Of a stretch of 64,000 bases of DNA, positions 8,344 to 18,414 are shown piece by piece. This stretch comes from Lysobacteraceae bacterium NML07-0707 (lineage in GTDB: Bacteria > Pseudomonadota > Gammaproteobacteria > Xanthomonadales > Xanthomonadaceae): NCBI GenBank assembly GCA_002798295.1, contig NWQT01000027.1, positions 62,001-126,000 on the forward strand. Direction: 5' to 3'. The notes below the pieces were generated by a model. That model was not told where the DNA came from. It saw only the letters and a list, made by a program, of their open reading frames with translations, and did not search any database. The position numbers were made by a program, and so were the translations under genes. Within the stretch, counting starts at the first letter, position 1. The number at the start of each line of letters is the position of its first letter.

Positions 8344-10173
8344 TCACGGCGCTATTTCTTTGAAGGCGTCCGCATTTTTGCCGGAAACGCTGGAACGCTG
8401 ACCATCGATGCCAATCACCGGCCAGCGTGGCTGGTAAAGCGTGATCTCGCCACGGCGCAGGGCATCGGACAAGGCTTTTTTGTTTCCATTCTGGCGATTT
8501 CCCCAAAACGATAGCTCCCCTTCATGGCGCCAGCTTCCGTCATGACGTGAAAACAGTTGGCAGTGCAGCGGCCTTGCCGAATTTTCCGAAACATTGCACA
8601 GCAAATGATCGGCCTGCCCATCCCGGTCAAAGTCGCGTACCAACAGCACACAATCGCTGTCGATTTGCTTGCATCCGGTCATGCACTCATTGCCCAGCAA
8701 ATACGCCCACCAGTCATCGGCCGGAGCCGGACTGCCCGCTGCCAGTTGGATAATCGTGCGCAAGGCATCGGCATCTTTCAGTGCGCTGACTGCCAGTTCT
8801 TCGCTGTTTTGATAAGCGTGGTTACGCTGCAATACGAACACAATGCGCTTTGCAAACTCGGTATCTCCCCGAGCCTCGGCTTCTTTTTGCAAGCCTTGCA
8901 TGGCCAGCCAACCCTGTCGGCCACTGTAAAAACGCAAATGCCTAAGATCGAAGTCTTTGCTTTCCAGCTTGCCTGCGGTCAGCCGGGCAAGCTGGCTGTT
9001 CACCGTGATGCGGTGCGGGTCGAGCACCGGCGAGTTGAACAGCACGGCCAACACAATGGCCAGCAGCGATACCGCCACATTTACCCGGCGGATGCCAGAA
9101 AGCCATGACCCGCGCCGCAATACGGCGATGGCATAGCCCAGTGCATGACAGGCCAGAATCACTGCCGCCACCATCCCGGCAATGCGCTCCTGTGTCCAAC
9201 CGTATTGGTTGATGCGCAGCATCAATGCGTATAACGCCAGGCCGGAAAACCATGGCAAGGTCAGGATGCCCGCATCCACCAGCCAGCGCAGCCAGCGCGG
9301 GTAGGGCATCGCCCCCTGGCCGTCCTGATACACGGCATTGACAAACAACACCATCACCGCCACCACGCTCATCAGAATCAACGCGGCCGAACGGGTATTC
9401 CACAGCGGCTCCAGCCCGGTCAATGGCAGGCTCAGCACAAACAGCAGGGCAATCAGCGCCACCAGTGGCAACAAACCGGTAAAGATGGCGAGCAGCACCC
9501 GCCGGGCAATTTGCACCGGACGCTGCTGGGTACGACCAATCAGGATGCCTAGCCCGGCCATCAACCCGGTAGCCAGATAGACAAAAGGCTTTTCACGGAA
9601 CAGCTCGGCAAAAAATTCAATGCCGATGAGTTGGAACAACCCGCCCCACAGATACAGCAGTGGCCAGCAAATGCCGATGAACAGCAACATCAGCGCCAGC
9701 GTCAGGCCGTTCTGCCAGGCCAGCTCAAACAAATCCGCATAGCGCGCATTCCAGCGCCCATGTCGCAGGGCGCTTTGCAAATACGGCAAGGCCACAAACA
9801 GCGCCACGGCCATTGCCAAGCCAAAAGGCCATAACACTCTGTCACTGACAATCCCCCCATTGCCGGTGGCACTCCAGCCTGCCCAGGCCGCCAGGAGTGC
9901 AAACACCACGGCCACACCTGCAGCCTGCCACCAGAAGCAGCGCTCATCCAGCCGCCGCACGCTGAGCAGCATCATGGTCGGCACCGCCAGCACCAGGGTG
10001 TACCAATAGACACAGCCGTTCAATGTGGAAAACGGCCACCAAGCCGCTTCACGACCGTATTCGGCGATATACAGCAGCAAGCCTTGCAGCATGGCAAGGA
10101 ATACGATGAATTGCTTGACCGGGCGCGCAAGCGCCGCTGGCTCGGCATGAGTGTCTATGTGGGCAGTGGACAT
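8344..10173 (-). CDS. DUF4153 family membrane protein
   Basis: The product has about 609 residues, with a dozen or so hydrophobic helices over residues 20-400 and a soluble C-terminal region from about 420. The order of helices and conserved aromatic stretches such as LLYLWGGLFQLIGIEFF and DGQGAMPYPRWLRWL fit DUF4153 proteins of unknown function. In the C-terminal part C-x3-C and C-x4-C spaced cysteines (NECMTGCKQIDSDC) may be extracytoplasmic. ATG 10173 is preferred to 10191 because GAGG sits five bases before it. It lies 111 bases downstream of the PII gene on the same strand. Confidence 0.8.
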   Translation of the reverse strand: MSTAHIDTHAEPAALARPVKQFIVFLAMLQGLLLYIAEYGREAAWWPFSTLNGCVYWYTLVLAVPTMMLLSVRRLDERCFWWQAAGVAVVFALLAAWAGWSATGNGGIVSDRVLWPFGLAMAVALFVALPYLQSALRHGRWNARYADLFELAWQNGLTLALMLLFIGICWPLLYLWGGLFQLIGIEFFAELFREKPFVYLATGLMAGLGILIGRTQQRPVQIARRVLLAIFTGLLPLVALIALLFVLSLPLTGLEPLWNTRSAALILMSVVAVMVLFVNAVYQDGQGAMPYPRWLRWLVDAGILTLPWFSGLALYALMLRINQYGWTQERIAGMVAAVILACHALGYAIAVLRRGSWLSGIRRVNVAVSLLAIVLAVLFNSPVLDPHRITVNSQLARLTAGKLESKDFDLRHLRFYSGRQGWLAMQGLQKEAEARGDTEFAKRIVFVLQRNHAYQNSEELAVSALKDADALRTIIQLAAGSPAPADDWWAYLLGNECMTGCKQIDSDCVLLVRDFDRDGQADHLLCNVSENSARPLHCQLFSRHDGSWRHEGELSFWGNRQNGNKKALSDALRRGEITLYQPRWPVIGIDGQRSSVSGKNADAFKEIAP

Positions 10174-10284
10174 GGCGGCCTCGCGTTGCAAACCAACGCA
10201 AGCATGCCATATCCGCGATGCAACGCACCGGCTTTATGCAAAGTCTGGTTTGACGGGCAGCCTCAGCCCATTTTGATGCTGCAA

Positions 10285-10647
<363 letters not shown>

Positions 10648-10784
10648 TTACTCTGACACACCCGGCTGAAATTTTCCGCCCCGGCCTGTTAGCATTTTTC
10701 CCGGCTCGCCTTCTACCCCACTGATGGCTGGGCAGCGCAGCATGCACCATGCTGGCAAACAAGCCAAACATAAAGGACCCTGCA

Positions 10785-11042
10785 ATGATTGACCTGGCCC
10801 AACTTGATGACCTTGCCCGCCGCCTGGGCAGCCTGCTGCCCGCGGGGCTGCACGAGAGCCGTGCCGAGCTGCAGGAAAACTTCAAAACCGTGCTGCAGGC
10901 CGGCCTGTCCAAGTTGGACTTGGTGACCCGCGAAGAATTTGAAGTACAGCGCGCGGTACTTTTGAAAACCCGCGAAAAGCTCGAAGCACTGGAAAAAACC
11001 GTTGCCGAGCTTGAGGCGCGCAACGCCGCCGCACGGCATTGA
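10785..11042 (+). CDS. ubiK: UbiK-family ubiquinone biosynthesis accessory factor
   Basis: This small 85-residue protein belongs to the BMFP/YqiC family. UbiK assists the soluble Ubi complex in aerobic ubiquinone synthesis. The conserved N-terminal IDLAQLDDLARRL and the central LSKLDLVTREEFEVQ are visible, followed by a C-terminal coiled coil (about 50-82). The start at 10785 is favoured by AAAGGA seven bases upstream; the longer frame from 10749 lacks support. The gene precedes comM. Confidence 0.88.
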   Translation: MIDLAQLDDLARRLGSLLPAGLHESRAELQENFKTVLQAGLSKLDLVTREEFEVQRAVLLKTREKLEALEKTVAELEARNAAARH

Positions 11043-11232
11043 TTATCAGGCGTCTGTGGACAGCGTCTTTTTGAGGTTGTCTGTCCATGCCAAGCCCGGC
11101 GCTTCGCCGGTTTGGCAGCTGCGCTTCAAACCCGGATGCGCTTGAAGCCTGCTTCACAAGCAAGCTCTGGGTTGTTGCAAGGGTTCCTTATCGTTACGGC
11201 GCTAACAGTCGTTCGTTTACAAGGAGCGAGCA
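11043..11232 (+). other. structured spacer before comM
   Basis: The 190-base gap has several self-complementary stretches. TGGACAG near 11057 pairs with CTGTCCA near 11082, a GC-rich CCGGCGCTTCGCCGG hairpin follows near 11097, and an AAGGAG site lies just before comM. No gene is seen. It could be a ubiK terminator region plus the comM leader. Confidence 0.4.
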
Positions 11233-12735
11233 ATGGGACTGGCACGAGTGATGAGCCGGGCACGGGTTGGCGTGCACGCCTGTCCGGTGATGGTGGAAGT
11301 GCACTGCGGTGGCGGGCTGCCAGCAATGTCGATTGTCGGCTTGCCCGAAGCTGCAGTACGCGAAGCGCGCGAACGGGTGCGCGCGGCCATCATCAATGCG
11401 CAGCTGGAATTTCCCGCGGGCCGGGTCACGGTCAACCTGGCACCAGCCGATTTGCGCAAGGATGGCGGGGGTTTTGACTTGCCGATTGCGCTAGGCATCC
11501 TCGCCGCCAGCGGCCAGATTCCGCAGCAGGCACTGGCGCATTGCGAGTTCATCGGCGAGCTGGGGCTAAGTGGCGAGCTGCGCCCGACCGGCGCGGTGCT
11601 GCCTGCCGCACTTGCGGTGGCCGATAGTGGCCGAACCCTGGTACTGGCCGCGGGCGATGGCGCCCAAGCCGCCCTCGCCCCCAATGCCGATATCCGCTGT
11701 GCGCGCACCTTGTTGCAGGTGTTTGCCGCATTGCGTGGCGGAGAAGCACTGCCAGAGGCTGAAAAATCGCCATCCATCCCCACCGCCAGCATCCCCGACC
11801 TTGCCGATGTACGCGGTCAGGTACAGGCACGGCGGGCGCTGGAAGTCGCCGCTGCCGGGCAACATCATCTGCTGCTGACCGGCAGCCCCGGCTGCGGTAA
11901 AACCTTGCTGGCCTCACGCCTGCCGGGCATCTTGCCGCCGATGGATGAGCATGACGCCCTGGAAAGCGCCGCCATCCAGTCCATCTCCAGCTCCGGTTTC
12001 AACCCGGCGCTCTGGCAGCAGCGGCCATTTCGCAGCCCGCATCACACCGCCAGTGCCGTGGCGCTGGCAGGTGGTGGCTCAACCCCGCGCCCCGGTGAAA
12101 TTTCTCTGGCGCATCACGGCGTGCTGTTTCTGGACGAGTTACCCGAATGGAGCCGCAACGCACTGGAAGTGCTGCGCCAGCCGCTGGAGTCGGGCAGCAT
12201 CACGGTATCGCGCGCGGCAAGGCAGTGCGAGTTTCCGGCGCGCTTCCAGTTGATTGCAGCCATGAACCCCTGTCCCTGCGGCTGGGCCGGCGATGACTCC
12301 GGGCGTTGTCGCTGTGCGCCGGAAAGCATCGCCCGCTACCGCGCCCGCATTTCCGGCCCTCTGCTCGACCGCATTGACCTGCATGTAAACGTGCCGCGAC
12401 TGCCACCAGCCACATTGGCTGCCGCAGCGCCGCCAGGCGAGAGCAGCGCCGCAGTACGGCCACGGGTGATGGCTGCAAGGCAGCGACAATTGATGCGTGC
12501 GGGCAAGCCCAATGCCCTGCTGAGCCAACAAGAATTACTGCGTGACTGCGCATTGCCCGCTGCCGAGCAAAAAATGCTGGAAATGGCCGCTGAAAAGCTG
12601 CAGCTCTCCGCACGTGCCCTGCACCGCATCCTGCGCGTGGCGCGCACCATTGCCGACCTTGGCGGCTGCGCAAGCATTGAGCGCGCGCATCTGGCCGAAG
12701 CCATTGGCTATCGCGGCAGCATTGCGCATGTCTGA
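11233..12735 (+). CDS. comM: YifB/ComM family Mg-chelatase-like AAA ATPase
   Basis: This 500-residue protein has an N-terminal ChlI-like Lon-type domain (about 15-140) with VEVHCGGGLPAMSIVGLPE. The AAA core follows, with Walker A GSPGCGKT near 217-224 and Walker B GVLFLDELPEW near 296, then a C-terminal Mg-chelatase domain. ComM is a hexameric helicase that promotes branch migration during natural transformation in gammaproteobacteria. AAGGAGCGAGCA precedes the ATG. Its stop abuts that of waaA with no base between, so the two genes converge exactly. Confidence 0.94.
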   Translation: MGLARVMSRARVGVHACPVMVEVHCGGGLPAMSIVGLPEAAVREARERVRAAIINAQLEFPAGRVTVNLAPADLRKDGGGFDLPIALGILAASGQIPQQALAHCEFIGELGLSGELRPTGAVLPAALAVADSGRTLVLAAGDGAQAALAPNADIRCARTLLQVFAALRGGEALPEAEKSPSIPTASIPDLADVRGQVQARRALEVAAAGQHHLLLTGSPGCGKTLLASRLPGILPPMDEHDALESAAIQSISSSGFNPALWQQRPFRSPHHTASAVALAGGGSTPRPGEISLAHHGVLFLDELPEWSRNALEVLRQPLESGSITVSRAARQCEFPARFQLIAAMNPCPCGWAGDDSGRCRCAPESIARYRARISGPLLDRIDLHVNVPRLPPATLAAAAPPGESSAAVRPRVMAARQRQLMRAGKPNALLSQQELLRDCALPAAEQKMLEMAAEKLQLSARALHRILRVARTIADLGGCASIERAHLAEAIGYRGSIAHV

Positions 12736-14016
12736 TTACAGTCCCAGCGTCGCCAGCGTTCTGGCAAGTGCGCCACGCCCGGCCGCCACCAGCGCCTTGG
12801 CGGCTTGACCGGCTGCCTCGCGCGCCTTGCCATCTTGCAGCCAGGCAGCCAGTGCAGGCGCCAGCGCATCGGCATCTTCGGCAATCCGCAGCGCACCGAT
12901 TTCAATCAAACTGGCCGAGATTTCAGCAAAGTTGAACAAATGCGGCCCAGTCACCATCGGCACCCCGGCGCTGGCCGGCTCCAGCAGATTGTGACCGCCA
13001 ACCTCCTGCAAGCTACCCCCCACAAAGGCGACATCGGCCACCTCGAAAAACAGCGGCAACTCGCCCAGGGTATCGACCACGAACACCGCATCGCGCCCAT
13101 CCGGCCACTGCTGCCGCTGCCGGCTACTCACCTGCTTGCCATGACTGCGCACCAGCTCAAGCACCGGAGCAAAGCGCTCAGGATGACGCGGCGCCCAGAC
13201 CAGCAGCAAATCCGGCCATCGCCGCCGCAGGCGCTGATGCGTATTCATGATGGCCAGCTCCTCATCCGGATGGGTGCTGGCAGCCACCCAGATCATGCGC
13301 CGGCCTGCATGCTGCCGGAAGGTAGCCGCAAAACTCTCGGCATCTTCCCGCGGGGTGACATCAAACTTGAGATTGCCGGTTTCGGCCACGCACGCGGGGC
13401 GCGCACCCAGTTTGATGAAGCGCGCAGCATCATCCTTGCCTTGCGCACACACCCGCCGCACCGTGACCAGCGCCCTTGATACCAACGGCGCCAGCAGCCG
13501 GTAGCCACGCAACGAGCGTGCCGATAGCCGGGCATTGACGATATTCACCGGCACGCCATGGTCGCGGCAGCCAAACAGCAGGTTGGGCCACAACTCGGTT
13601 TCCATGATCAGGGCCACTTCTGGCTGGAAATGCCGCAAAAACCGCCCGACCGCACCCGGCAAGTCATAGGGCAGATACACATGCACAACCCGCTCGCCCC
13701 ATAGCGCCCGGATACGTTCTGAACCGGTCGGCGTGATGCAGGTCACTACCATGCGCCGCTGCGGGTGGCGCTTTAGCAATGCGTTGATGAGTGGTGCGGC
13801 AGCGGCCACCTCACCCACGGAAACCGCATGCACCCACAGCGGTGTGGACATCGCCGTCGTATCGCCATAACGGCCATAACGCTCACCCCAGCGCTGAAAA
13901 TAGGCGCTCTGCCGAAAACCGCGCCAAATCAGGTGATAAATCGTGACTGGCACCAAGGCATACAGCACAGCCGAATACAGGCCGCGCAACAGGCGCTCGG
14001 TCAGGGTCTTTTTCAT
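12736..14016 (-). CDS. waaA: 3-deoxy-D-manno-octulosonic acid (Kdo) transferase
   Basis: This 426-residue inner-membrane glycosyltransferase adds Kdo to lipid IVA in LPS core synthesis. Its signature segments are HAVSVGEVAAAAPLI near 48, MVVTCITPTGSERI near 76, METELWPNL near 121, NARLSARS near 141 and the C-terminal EVGGHNLLEPASAGVP. An N-terminal membrane anchor (about 8-27) is present. The acyltransferase, ligase-like and glycosyltransferase genes nearby form an LPS block, interrupted by alkB and without a shared direction. Confidence 0.95.
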   Translation of the reverse strand: MKKTLTERLLRGLYSAVLYALVPVTIYHLIWRGFRQSAYFQRWGERYGRYGDTTAMSTPLWVHAVSVGEVAAAAPLINALLKRHPQRRMVVTCITPTGSERIRALWGERVVHVYLPYDLPGAVGRFLRHFQPEVALIMETELWPNLLFGCRDHGVPVNIVNARLSARSLRGYRLLAPLVSRALVTVRRVCAQGKDDAARFIKLGARPACVAETGNLKFDVTPREDAESFAATFRQHAGRRMIWVAASTHPDEELAIMNTHQRLRRRWPDLLLVWAPRHPERFAPVLELVRSHGKQVSSRQRQQWPDGRDAVFVVDTLGELPLFFEVADVAFVGGSLQEVGGHNLLEPASAGVPMVTGPHLFNFAEISASLIEIGALRIAEDADALAPALAAWLQDGKAREAAGQAAKALVAAGRGALARTLATLGL

Positions 14017-14147
14017 GGCGCAAGGATAAATGCTCTCACCCTAGAATGTCGCCATGACTGCACTTGCGCATCAGCATTTCATCCATGAAAACCGTTTATA
14101 CCTTTTTCTGCCTGTTAGGGTCTGTACAAGACCTCTAAAGCACGGAC

Positions 14148-14771
14148 ATGACCGACTTGTTCGCCAGTCTGCATCGCCCTGCCGAAAACCTGCTGCCCTT
14201 TGATGGCATCGTCAACGACTACGGCTTGGTGTTTTCAGCAAACCAAGCCGATGACTATCTGCGCTATTTGCTGGCTGACATCCCCTGGCAACATGATGAG
14301 GCGGTGATTTACGGCAGGCGCATCGTCACTGCGCGGCAAGTGGCCTGGTATGGCGATGCAGCATTCGACTACCGCTATTCCGGCACCAGCCACACGGCAT
14401 TGCCATGGACCAATACGTTGCTTGCCATCAAGACACGGGTGGAGGCGTGTATCGCCGCCATCAGCCCGACGCGCTTCAATTCCTGCCTGCTCAATCTCTA
14501 CGCCGACGGCTCGCAAGGCATGGCCTGGCATAGCGATGATGAAGCAAGCCTGGGACGCGACACAGTGATTGCATCACTGAGTTTTGGCGCGATCCGCAAG
14601 TTTGCCCTGCGCCACAAGCGCAGCGGCGACAAGCGCGAAATGCTGCTGCAACACGGCCAGCTCATCGTCATGCGCGGCGCCACGCAAAGCCACTGGCAAC
14701 ATGCCATCATGAAATCCAGCCGCATCCACGCCCCCCGCGTGAACCTGACTTTCCGCACCATCGTGGCATAG
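14148..14771 (+). CDS. alkB: AlkB-family alpha-ketoglutarate-dependent DNA repair dioxygenase
   Basis: This 207-residue Fe(II)/2-oxoglutarate dioxygenase should oxidatively remove alkyl groups from damaged bases (1-methyladenine, 3-methylcytosine). The iron ligands are in WHSDDE (near 127-132) and a His in HWQHAI (near 186-189). The 2OG-binding RVNLTFR near the C-terminus matches the family R-x-N-x-T-x-R motif. The substrate-loop segment NSCLLNLYADGSQGMAWHSD is typical of AlkB. It lies alone between waaA (divergent) and the acyltransferase gene 30 bases downstream. Confidence 0.92.
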   Translation: MTDLFASLHRPAENLLPFDGIVNDYGLVFSANQADDYLRYLLADIPWQHDEAVIYGRRIVTARQVAWYGDAAFDYRYSGTSHTALPWTNTLLAIKTRVEACIAAISPTRFNSCLLNLYADGSQGMAWHSDDEASLGRDTVIASLSFGAIRKFALRHKRSGDKREMLLQHGQLIVMRGATQSHWQHAIMKSSRIHAPRVNLTFRTIVA

Positions 14772-14801
14772 CCTCGTCATGGCTGGCCGTAAAATGCCCT
14801 C

Positions 14802-15710
14802 ATGACTGCGCCCGTATTGCCCCGCAAATTGCTTGCCCCCCGCCATTGGCCGACCTGGCTGTTGCTGGGCTTTTTGGTATTGATGGCGCGCCTGCCCTGG
14901 GGGCTGCAACGGGCATTGGGGGCGCCGCTGGGCAGGCTGTTGCTGCGGCTTTTGAAAAGCCGCCGCAAGGCAGCGCGGCGCAATCTGGCGCTGTGTTTCC
15001 CCCAAATGCACGATAGCCAGCGTGAGGCGCTTCTGGCCGCGAGCTTCCGCGACCTGGGCATTGGCCTGTTTGAATTTGCCAGAGCCTGGTGGGGGTCGGC
15101 ACGCCCGATGCGCCGCGATGTGCAGATTGAAGGGCTGGAACACTTGCAAGCGCTGCAAGCCGAAGGTCGCGGTGTGCTGATGGTGTCCGGGCACTTCATG
15201 ACCCTGGAAATCTGCGGGCGGCTGCTTTGCGACCATGTGCCGCTGGCCGGCATGTATCGCCGCTACCGCAACCCGGTATTTGAATGGGCGGTATTGCGCG
15301 GACGCCTGCGCTATGCCGCGGCGATGTTCGGCAATGACGACCTGCGCGGTGCAGTGCGGCATCTCAAGCGCGGCGGCTTTCTTTGGTATGCGCCCGACCA
15401 GGACATGCGCGGCAAGGACACGGTATTTGCACCATTTTTTGGCCTGCCAGCGTCCACCATCACCGCCACCCATCAGCTGGCGCGAATGACTGGCTGCGCA
15501 GTGGTGCCGTTTTTTCATCGCCGCGAAGGCGGCCGTTACCTCCTGCGCATCGCAGCGCCATTACCGGATTTCCCCGGCACCGATGCCGCAGCCGACAGCG
15601 CCCGCGTCAATGCCGCGATTGAAGCCATGGTGCGCGAAGCCCCCAGCCAATACTTGTGGATTCATCGCCGTTTCAAGCGCCAACCCGATGGCGTATCGCT
15701 TTACGACTGA
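14802..15710 (+). CDS. LpxL/LpxM-type lipid A biosynthesis acyltransferase
   Basis: The 302-residue inner-membrane acyltransferase shows the catalytic HX4E motif (His131, Glu136, in SGHFMTLE). The YAPDQDMRGKDTVFAPFFG segment is diagnostic of the HtrB/LpxL family, which adds secondary acyl chains to Kdo-lipid A. A single N-terminal membrane segment lies near 20-40. It is next to waaA and O-antigen genes, consistent with lipid A assembly. LpxL versus LpxM cannot be told apart by eye. Confidence 0.9.
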   Translation: MTAPVLPRKLLAPRHWPTWLLLGFLVLMARLPWGLQRALGAPLGRLLLRLLKSRRKAARRNLALCFPQMHDSQREALLAASFRDLGIGLFEFARAWWGSARPMRRDVQIEGLEHLQALQAEGRGVLMVSGHFMTLEICGRLLCDHVPLAGMYRRYRNPVFEWAVLRGRLRYAAAMFGNDDLRGAVRHLKRGGFLWYAPDQDMRGKDTVFAPFFGLPASTITATHQLARMTGCAVVPFFHRREGGRYLLRIAAPLPDFPGTDAAADSARVNAAIEAMVREAPSQYLWIHRRFKRQPDGVSLYD

Positions 15711-15711
15711 G

Positions 15712-17064
15712 CTATTTTTTATCCCATGACAGCAGGCTGCCGGCGTACAGTGCGACCAGCAGCAAGAATACTGCGCCCCAAAATGATGAATAGAACGCCA
15801 GATGGGTATTGAGCGGGAATACGCTTACCGCCAGCGCCAGCATCGCAGGGCGCGCCCGCTCGCGTGCAGGGGCATCGGCAAAGCGCCAGGCGCGCCAGGC
15901 CAGGGCGGCGCCAGCCAGCCATAGCACAAGGCCGATAAAGCCGGTTTCGCTCAGGATTTCGAGCAGCAGCTGGTGGGCATGCAGCGCCGGGCCTTCACCC
16001 CATTCCGGCGCCGGAATGGATGCGCAATCGCCATCTGCACAGGCCTCTTGTCTGGCCGGGTCACAGTCGTCCCAGGCATGGCGGAAACCGCGCACGCCCA
16101 CGCCGTTGATCGGATGCGCTTCTACCATGCACCTGGCCGCACCCCAGATACGCATGCGCCCGGAAAGCGCCGTATCCACGCCTGCCGCATCACCTTGCAA
16201 CAGCAGGACAGTGCGCTCAAGGCGCTGGTTCGACAACGGCGAAACCAGCAGCAGTGCGCCTGCAACCACGCCCACCACGGCGCATCCGAGCAGTTTCTTC
16301 CAGCCCAACACCTGCCAGCCGGTAAACAGCAGCACCAGGGCATAGCTCAGCCAGCTGGCGCGCGAGCCTGCCCAGAACACTGCCATGCCGATAATGACTG
16401 CCGCCATCCCCCAGCCAACCGTACCCATGCGCCGCGCTGCGGCCAGCAGCACAAACGGCGAAAAGCTCGCCAACACCACACCCAGTACCGGGTTACAAGG
16501 GCCAAAAACACCGTTATGACGGTCAAAACCGCGCAACGCTTCTCCGGCACACATCGGCTGGCCGCGTATCATCTGGTACAGCCCGTCGAGCATGCCATAC
16601 AAAAAGTTCACCCGGCCTTCGCTCAAGCCCTGCATCCACAAATCCAGCGACCAGATGCCGATGATGATGGCGATACCTGAAAACACCTTGCGACGGCCAT
16701 TGGCAGTCGCCACCGCAATCGCCACCAGCCACAGGAATGGCAAGTAGCGCAGCCCGGCCAGGGTTTTTCTGATGGCCGCCGTGGAATCAAATGCATCCAG
16801 CGCCGACACCAGCTGCGGCAGCCAGTAGGCAAAGAACAATGCCGTGGTCAGCGCCCAGGCTGGATGGCTTAACAGCCGCGCCCCGCCACGAAAGCGTGCT
16901 TTTATCAAAATCAGCAATGCGGCGATGGCGCCCAGGGAGAGTATCGCCTCGGAAACCCGGGAGGCCGGCCAGAACGCCACATAGGCCAGCACCCAGGCCG
17001 GCGCCCAGCGCCAGCCTGTTGGCAAACGGGAATCATCGGGAGCGGTGCTTGGGGCCGTGTTCAT
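15712..17064 (-). CDS. O-antigen ligase/polymerase family membrane protein
   Basis: The 450-residue polytopic protein has about eleven or twelve hydrophobic helices and a large periplasmic loop (about 290-375) ahead of the last helices, the Wzy_C/WaaL layout. The loop includes GVGVRGFRHAWDDCD and ALHAHQLLLEILSETGFIGL; an H-x-x-x-L-E-x-L-x-E-T-G pattern is typical of ligases. It could join O-antigen to lipid A-core or polymerise a glycan. It overlaps the upstream glycosyltransferase by ATGA and converges with the acyltransferase gene, one base separating the stops. Confidence 0.85.
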   Translation of the reverse strand: MNTAPSTAPDDSRLPTGWRWAPAWVLAYVAFWPASRVSEAILSLGAIAALLILIKARFRGGARLLSHPAWALTTALFFAYWLPQLVSALDAFDSTAAIRKTLAGLRYLPFLWLVAIAVATANGRRKVFSGIAIIIGIWSLDLWMQGLSEGRVNFLYGMLDGLYQMIRGQPMCAGEALRGFDRHNGVFGPCNPVLGVVLASFSPFVLLAAARRMGTVGWGMAAVIIGMAVFWAGSRASWLSYALVLLFTGWQVLGWKKLLGCAVVGVVAGALLLVSPLSNQRLERTVLLLQGDAAGVDTALSGRMRIWGAARCMVEAHPINGVGVRGFRHAWDDCDPARQEACADGDCASIPAPEWGEGPALHAHQLLLEILSETGFIGLVLWLAGAALAWRAWRFADAPARERARPAMLALAVSVFPLNTHLAFYSSFWGAVFLLLVALYAGSLLSWDKK

Positions 17065-18173
17065 GCAAGTTCCTGGTAAACCGATAGCGTGGCCTGCTGC
17101 ATCGCCTGCAGGCTGTAGGGCATGTTAAGCGGCGGCGAGGGCGGATAGTGAAGCAGTTGCAGGGCGTGCGCTGCCAGTGCGTCGGCATCGAAGGGCGGCA
17201 CCGCGCCTTCAGGCTGCAGCCCGGCCAGCAGCTCGCCCACGCCGCCATGCGCCCAGCCCAGCACCGGCACGCCAACGCTGAGCGCTTCGACGACGGTGCG
17301 GCCAAACGCCTCGGGCTTGCGTGAAAGCTGCAGAACCAGGTCGGACATGGCATAAACCGTGCCATTGAGTGCAATTGGCGGGGTCATCGCCACGACATCG
17401 GCCACGCCCATCTGCGCCGCCTGTGTTTCCAGTTCAGCCAGATATGCTTCGCGCCCGGCTTCACGCGCTCCAGGCATCCATAGCCGCGCATCCACCCCCT
17501 GTGCGCGCACGGCAGCCAGCAATTTCAGCGCTTCTTCATGGCCCTTCAGGCGGGTGCCGCGTCCGGGCATCAGCAGCAACGGCCCATCACCGGCAATCTG
17601 CGGAATCGCCTGACTAAATTGCGCGCGCAAATGGTGGTCAACTTGCTGGCGACGTGAAAAATCCCTGGCTTGGATACCACGCGCAATCACCCGCAGTTTG
17701 CCCGGGTCAGTCTCGGGATAGTGCTGCAGCAAATACTGGCGCACCGTGTCGGAAACGCAAATCACCCGCTCGCCGCTGGTCATGATGCGGCTGTAGCGCG
17801 AGGGCGAATTCAGCCCGTGCATGGTGGTCAGCCAACGTGGACGCTGCTCTGCCGGCATCCCGGCAAGCGCCCAGTGTCCAAGCCAGGCGGGCAGTCGCGA
17901 GCGGGCATGGACAATATCGGCCTGCACATCGCGAAGGATGCGGCGCAGCGCGCCCACCCGGGTCAAAGTCAGCAGCGATTTTTTGCCGATATCCAGCTGG
18001 ATATGTTCGCCACCTGCGGCCTGCAACTGCGGCAGCAGCCGCCCGCCTGCCGACACCACGATGGCGCGGTGTCCGGCCTCGACCAGCGCCTGGGCGATTT
18101 CCAGTGTGGAGCGTTCGACACCGCCGGACTGTAGCGCCGGCAGCAGTTGTACTACGGTCAGCCGCCGGCACAT
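17061..18173 (-). CDS. GT4-family glycosyltransferase
   Basis: This protein of about 370 residues is a retaining GT-B glycosyltransferase. The N-terminal LLPALQSGGVERSTLEIA is typical of GT4 enzymes. In the C-terminal half PEAFGRTVVEALSVGVPVLG carries the E-x7-E sugar-nucleotide motif. It is translationally coupled to the ligase-like gene and probably builds LPS core or another glycan. The ATG at 18173 is chosen; the in-frame TTG at 18182 lacks a better ribosome site. Confidence 0.9.
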   Translation of the reverse strand: MCRRLTVVQLLPALQSGGVERSTLEIAQALVEAGHRAIVVSAGGRLLPQLQAAGGEHIQLDIGKKSLLTLTRVGALRRILRDVQADIVHARSRLPAWLGHWALAGMPAEQRPRWLTTMHGLNSPSRYSRIMTSGERVICVSDTVRQYLLQHYPETDPGKLRVIARGIQARDFSRRQQVDHHLRAQFSQAIPQIAGDGPLLLMPGRGTRLKGHEEALKLLAAVRAQGVDARLWMPGAREAGREAYLAELETQAAQMGVADVVAMTPPIALNGTVYAMSDLVLQLSRKPEAFGRTVVEALSVGVPVLGWAHGGVGELLAGLQPEGAVPPFDADALAAHALQLLHYPPSPPLNMPYSLQAMQQATLSVYQELA

Positions 18174-18182
18174 GCCGTTCAA

Positions 18183-18380
18183 TCAGTCAACCAGTGTGTA
18201 TTTCGCGCCGCAGTACGGGCATTCGGCCTTGCCGCCTTCGCTTTCAATCGGCAGGTACACACGCGGATGCGAGTTCCACAATGCCATTTCCGGCATCGGG
18301 CAGGACAGCGGCAATTGCGCGCGACGCACCTGGTATTCGCGCTGGGCATTGGCCGAGGTGGCTTGGACGGCGTCGCTCAT
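18183..18380 (-). CDS. small zinc-finger (zf-CHCC) protein
   Basis: The 65-residue protein ends with the C-x-H-C-C pattern LSCPMP...NSHPRVYLPI...ECPYCGAKY, matching the zf-CHCC domain shared with mitochondrial complex I subunit NDUFS6. It lies ten bases before the GT4 gene on the same strand and downstream of VanZ and a MidA-type methyltransferase. The bacterial function is not established. The ATG at 18380 is preferred over a TTG at 18386. Confidence 0.82.
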   Translation of the reverse strand: MSDAVQATSANAQREYQVRRAQLPLSCPMPEMALWNSHPRVYLPIESEGGKAECPYCGAKYTLVD

Positions 18381-18414
18381 TATCAAAACTCACCAAAATT
18401 GCAGAATGGCAATT

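Noticed and set aside
8175-8363. 62-codon plus-strand frame
   Set aside because: It crosses the terminator hairpin and the end of the DUF4153 gene and shows no conserved features.
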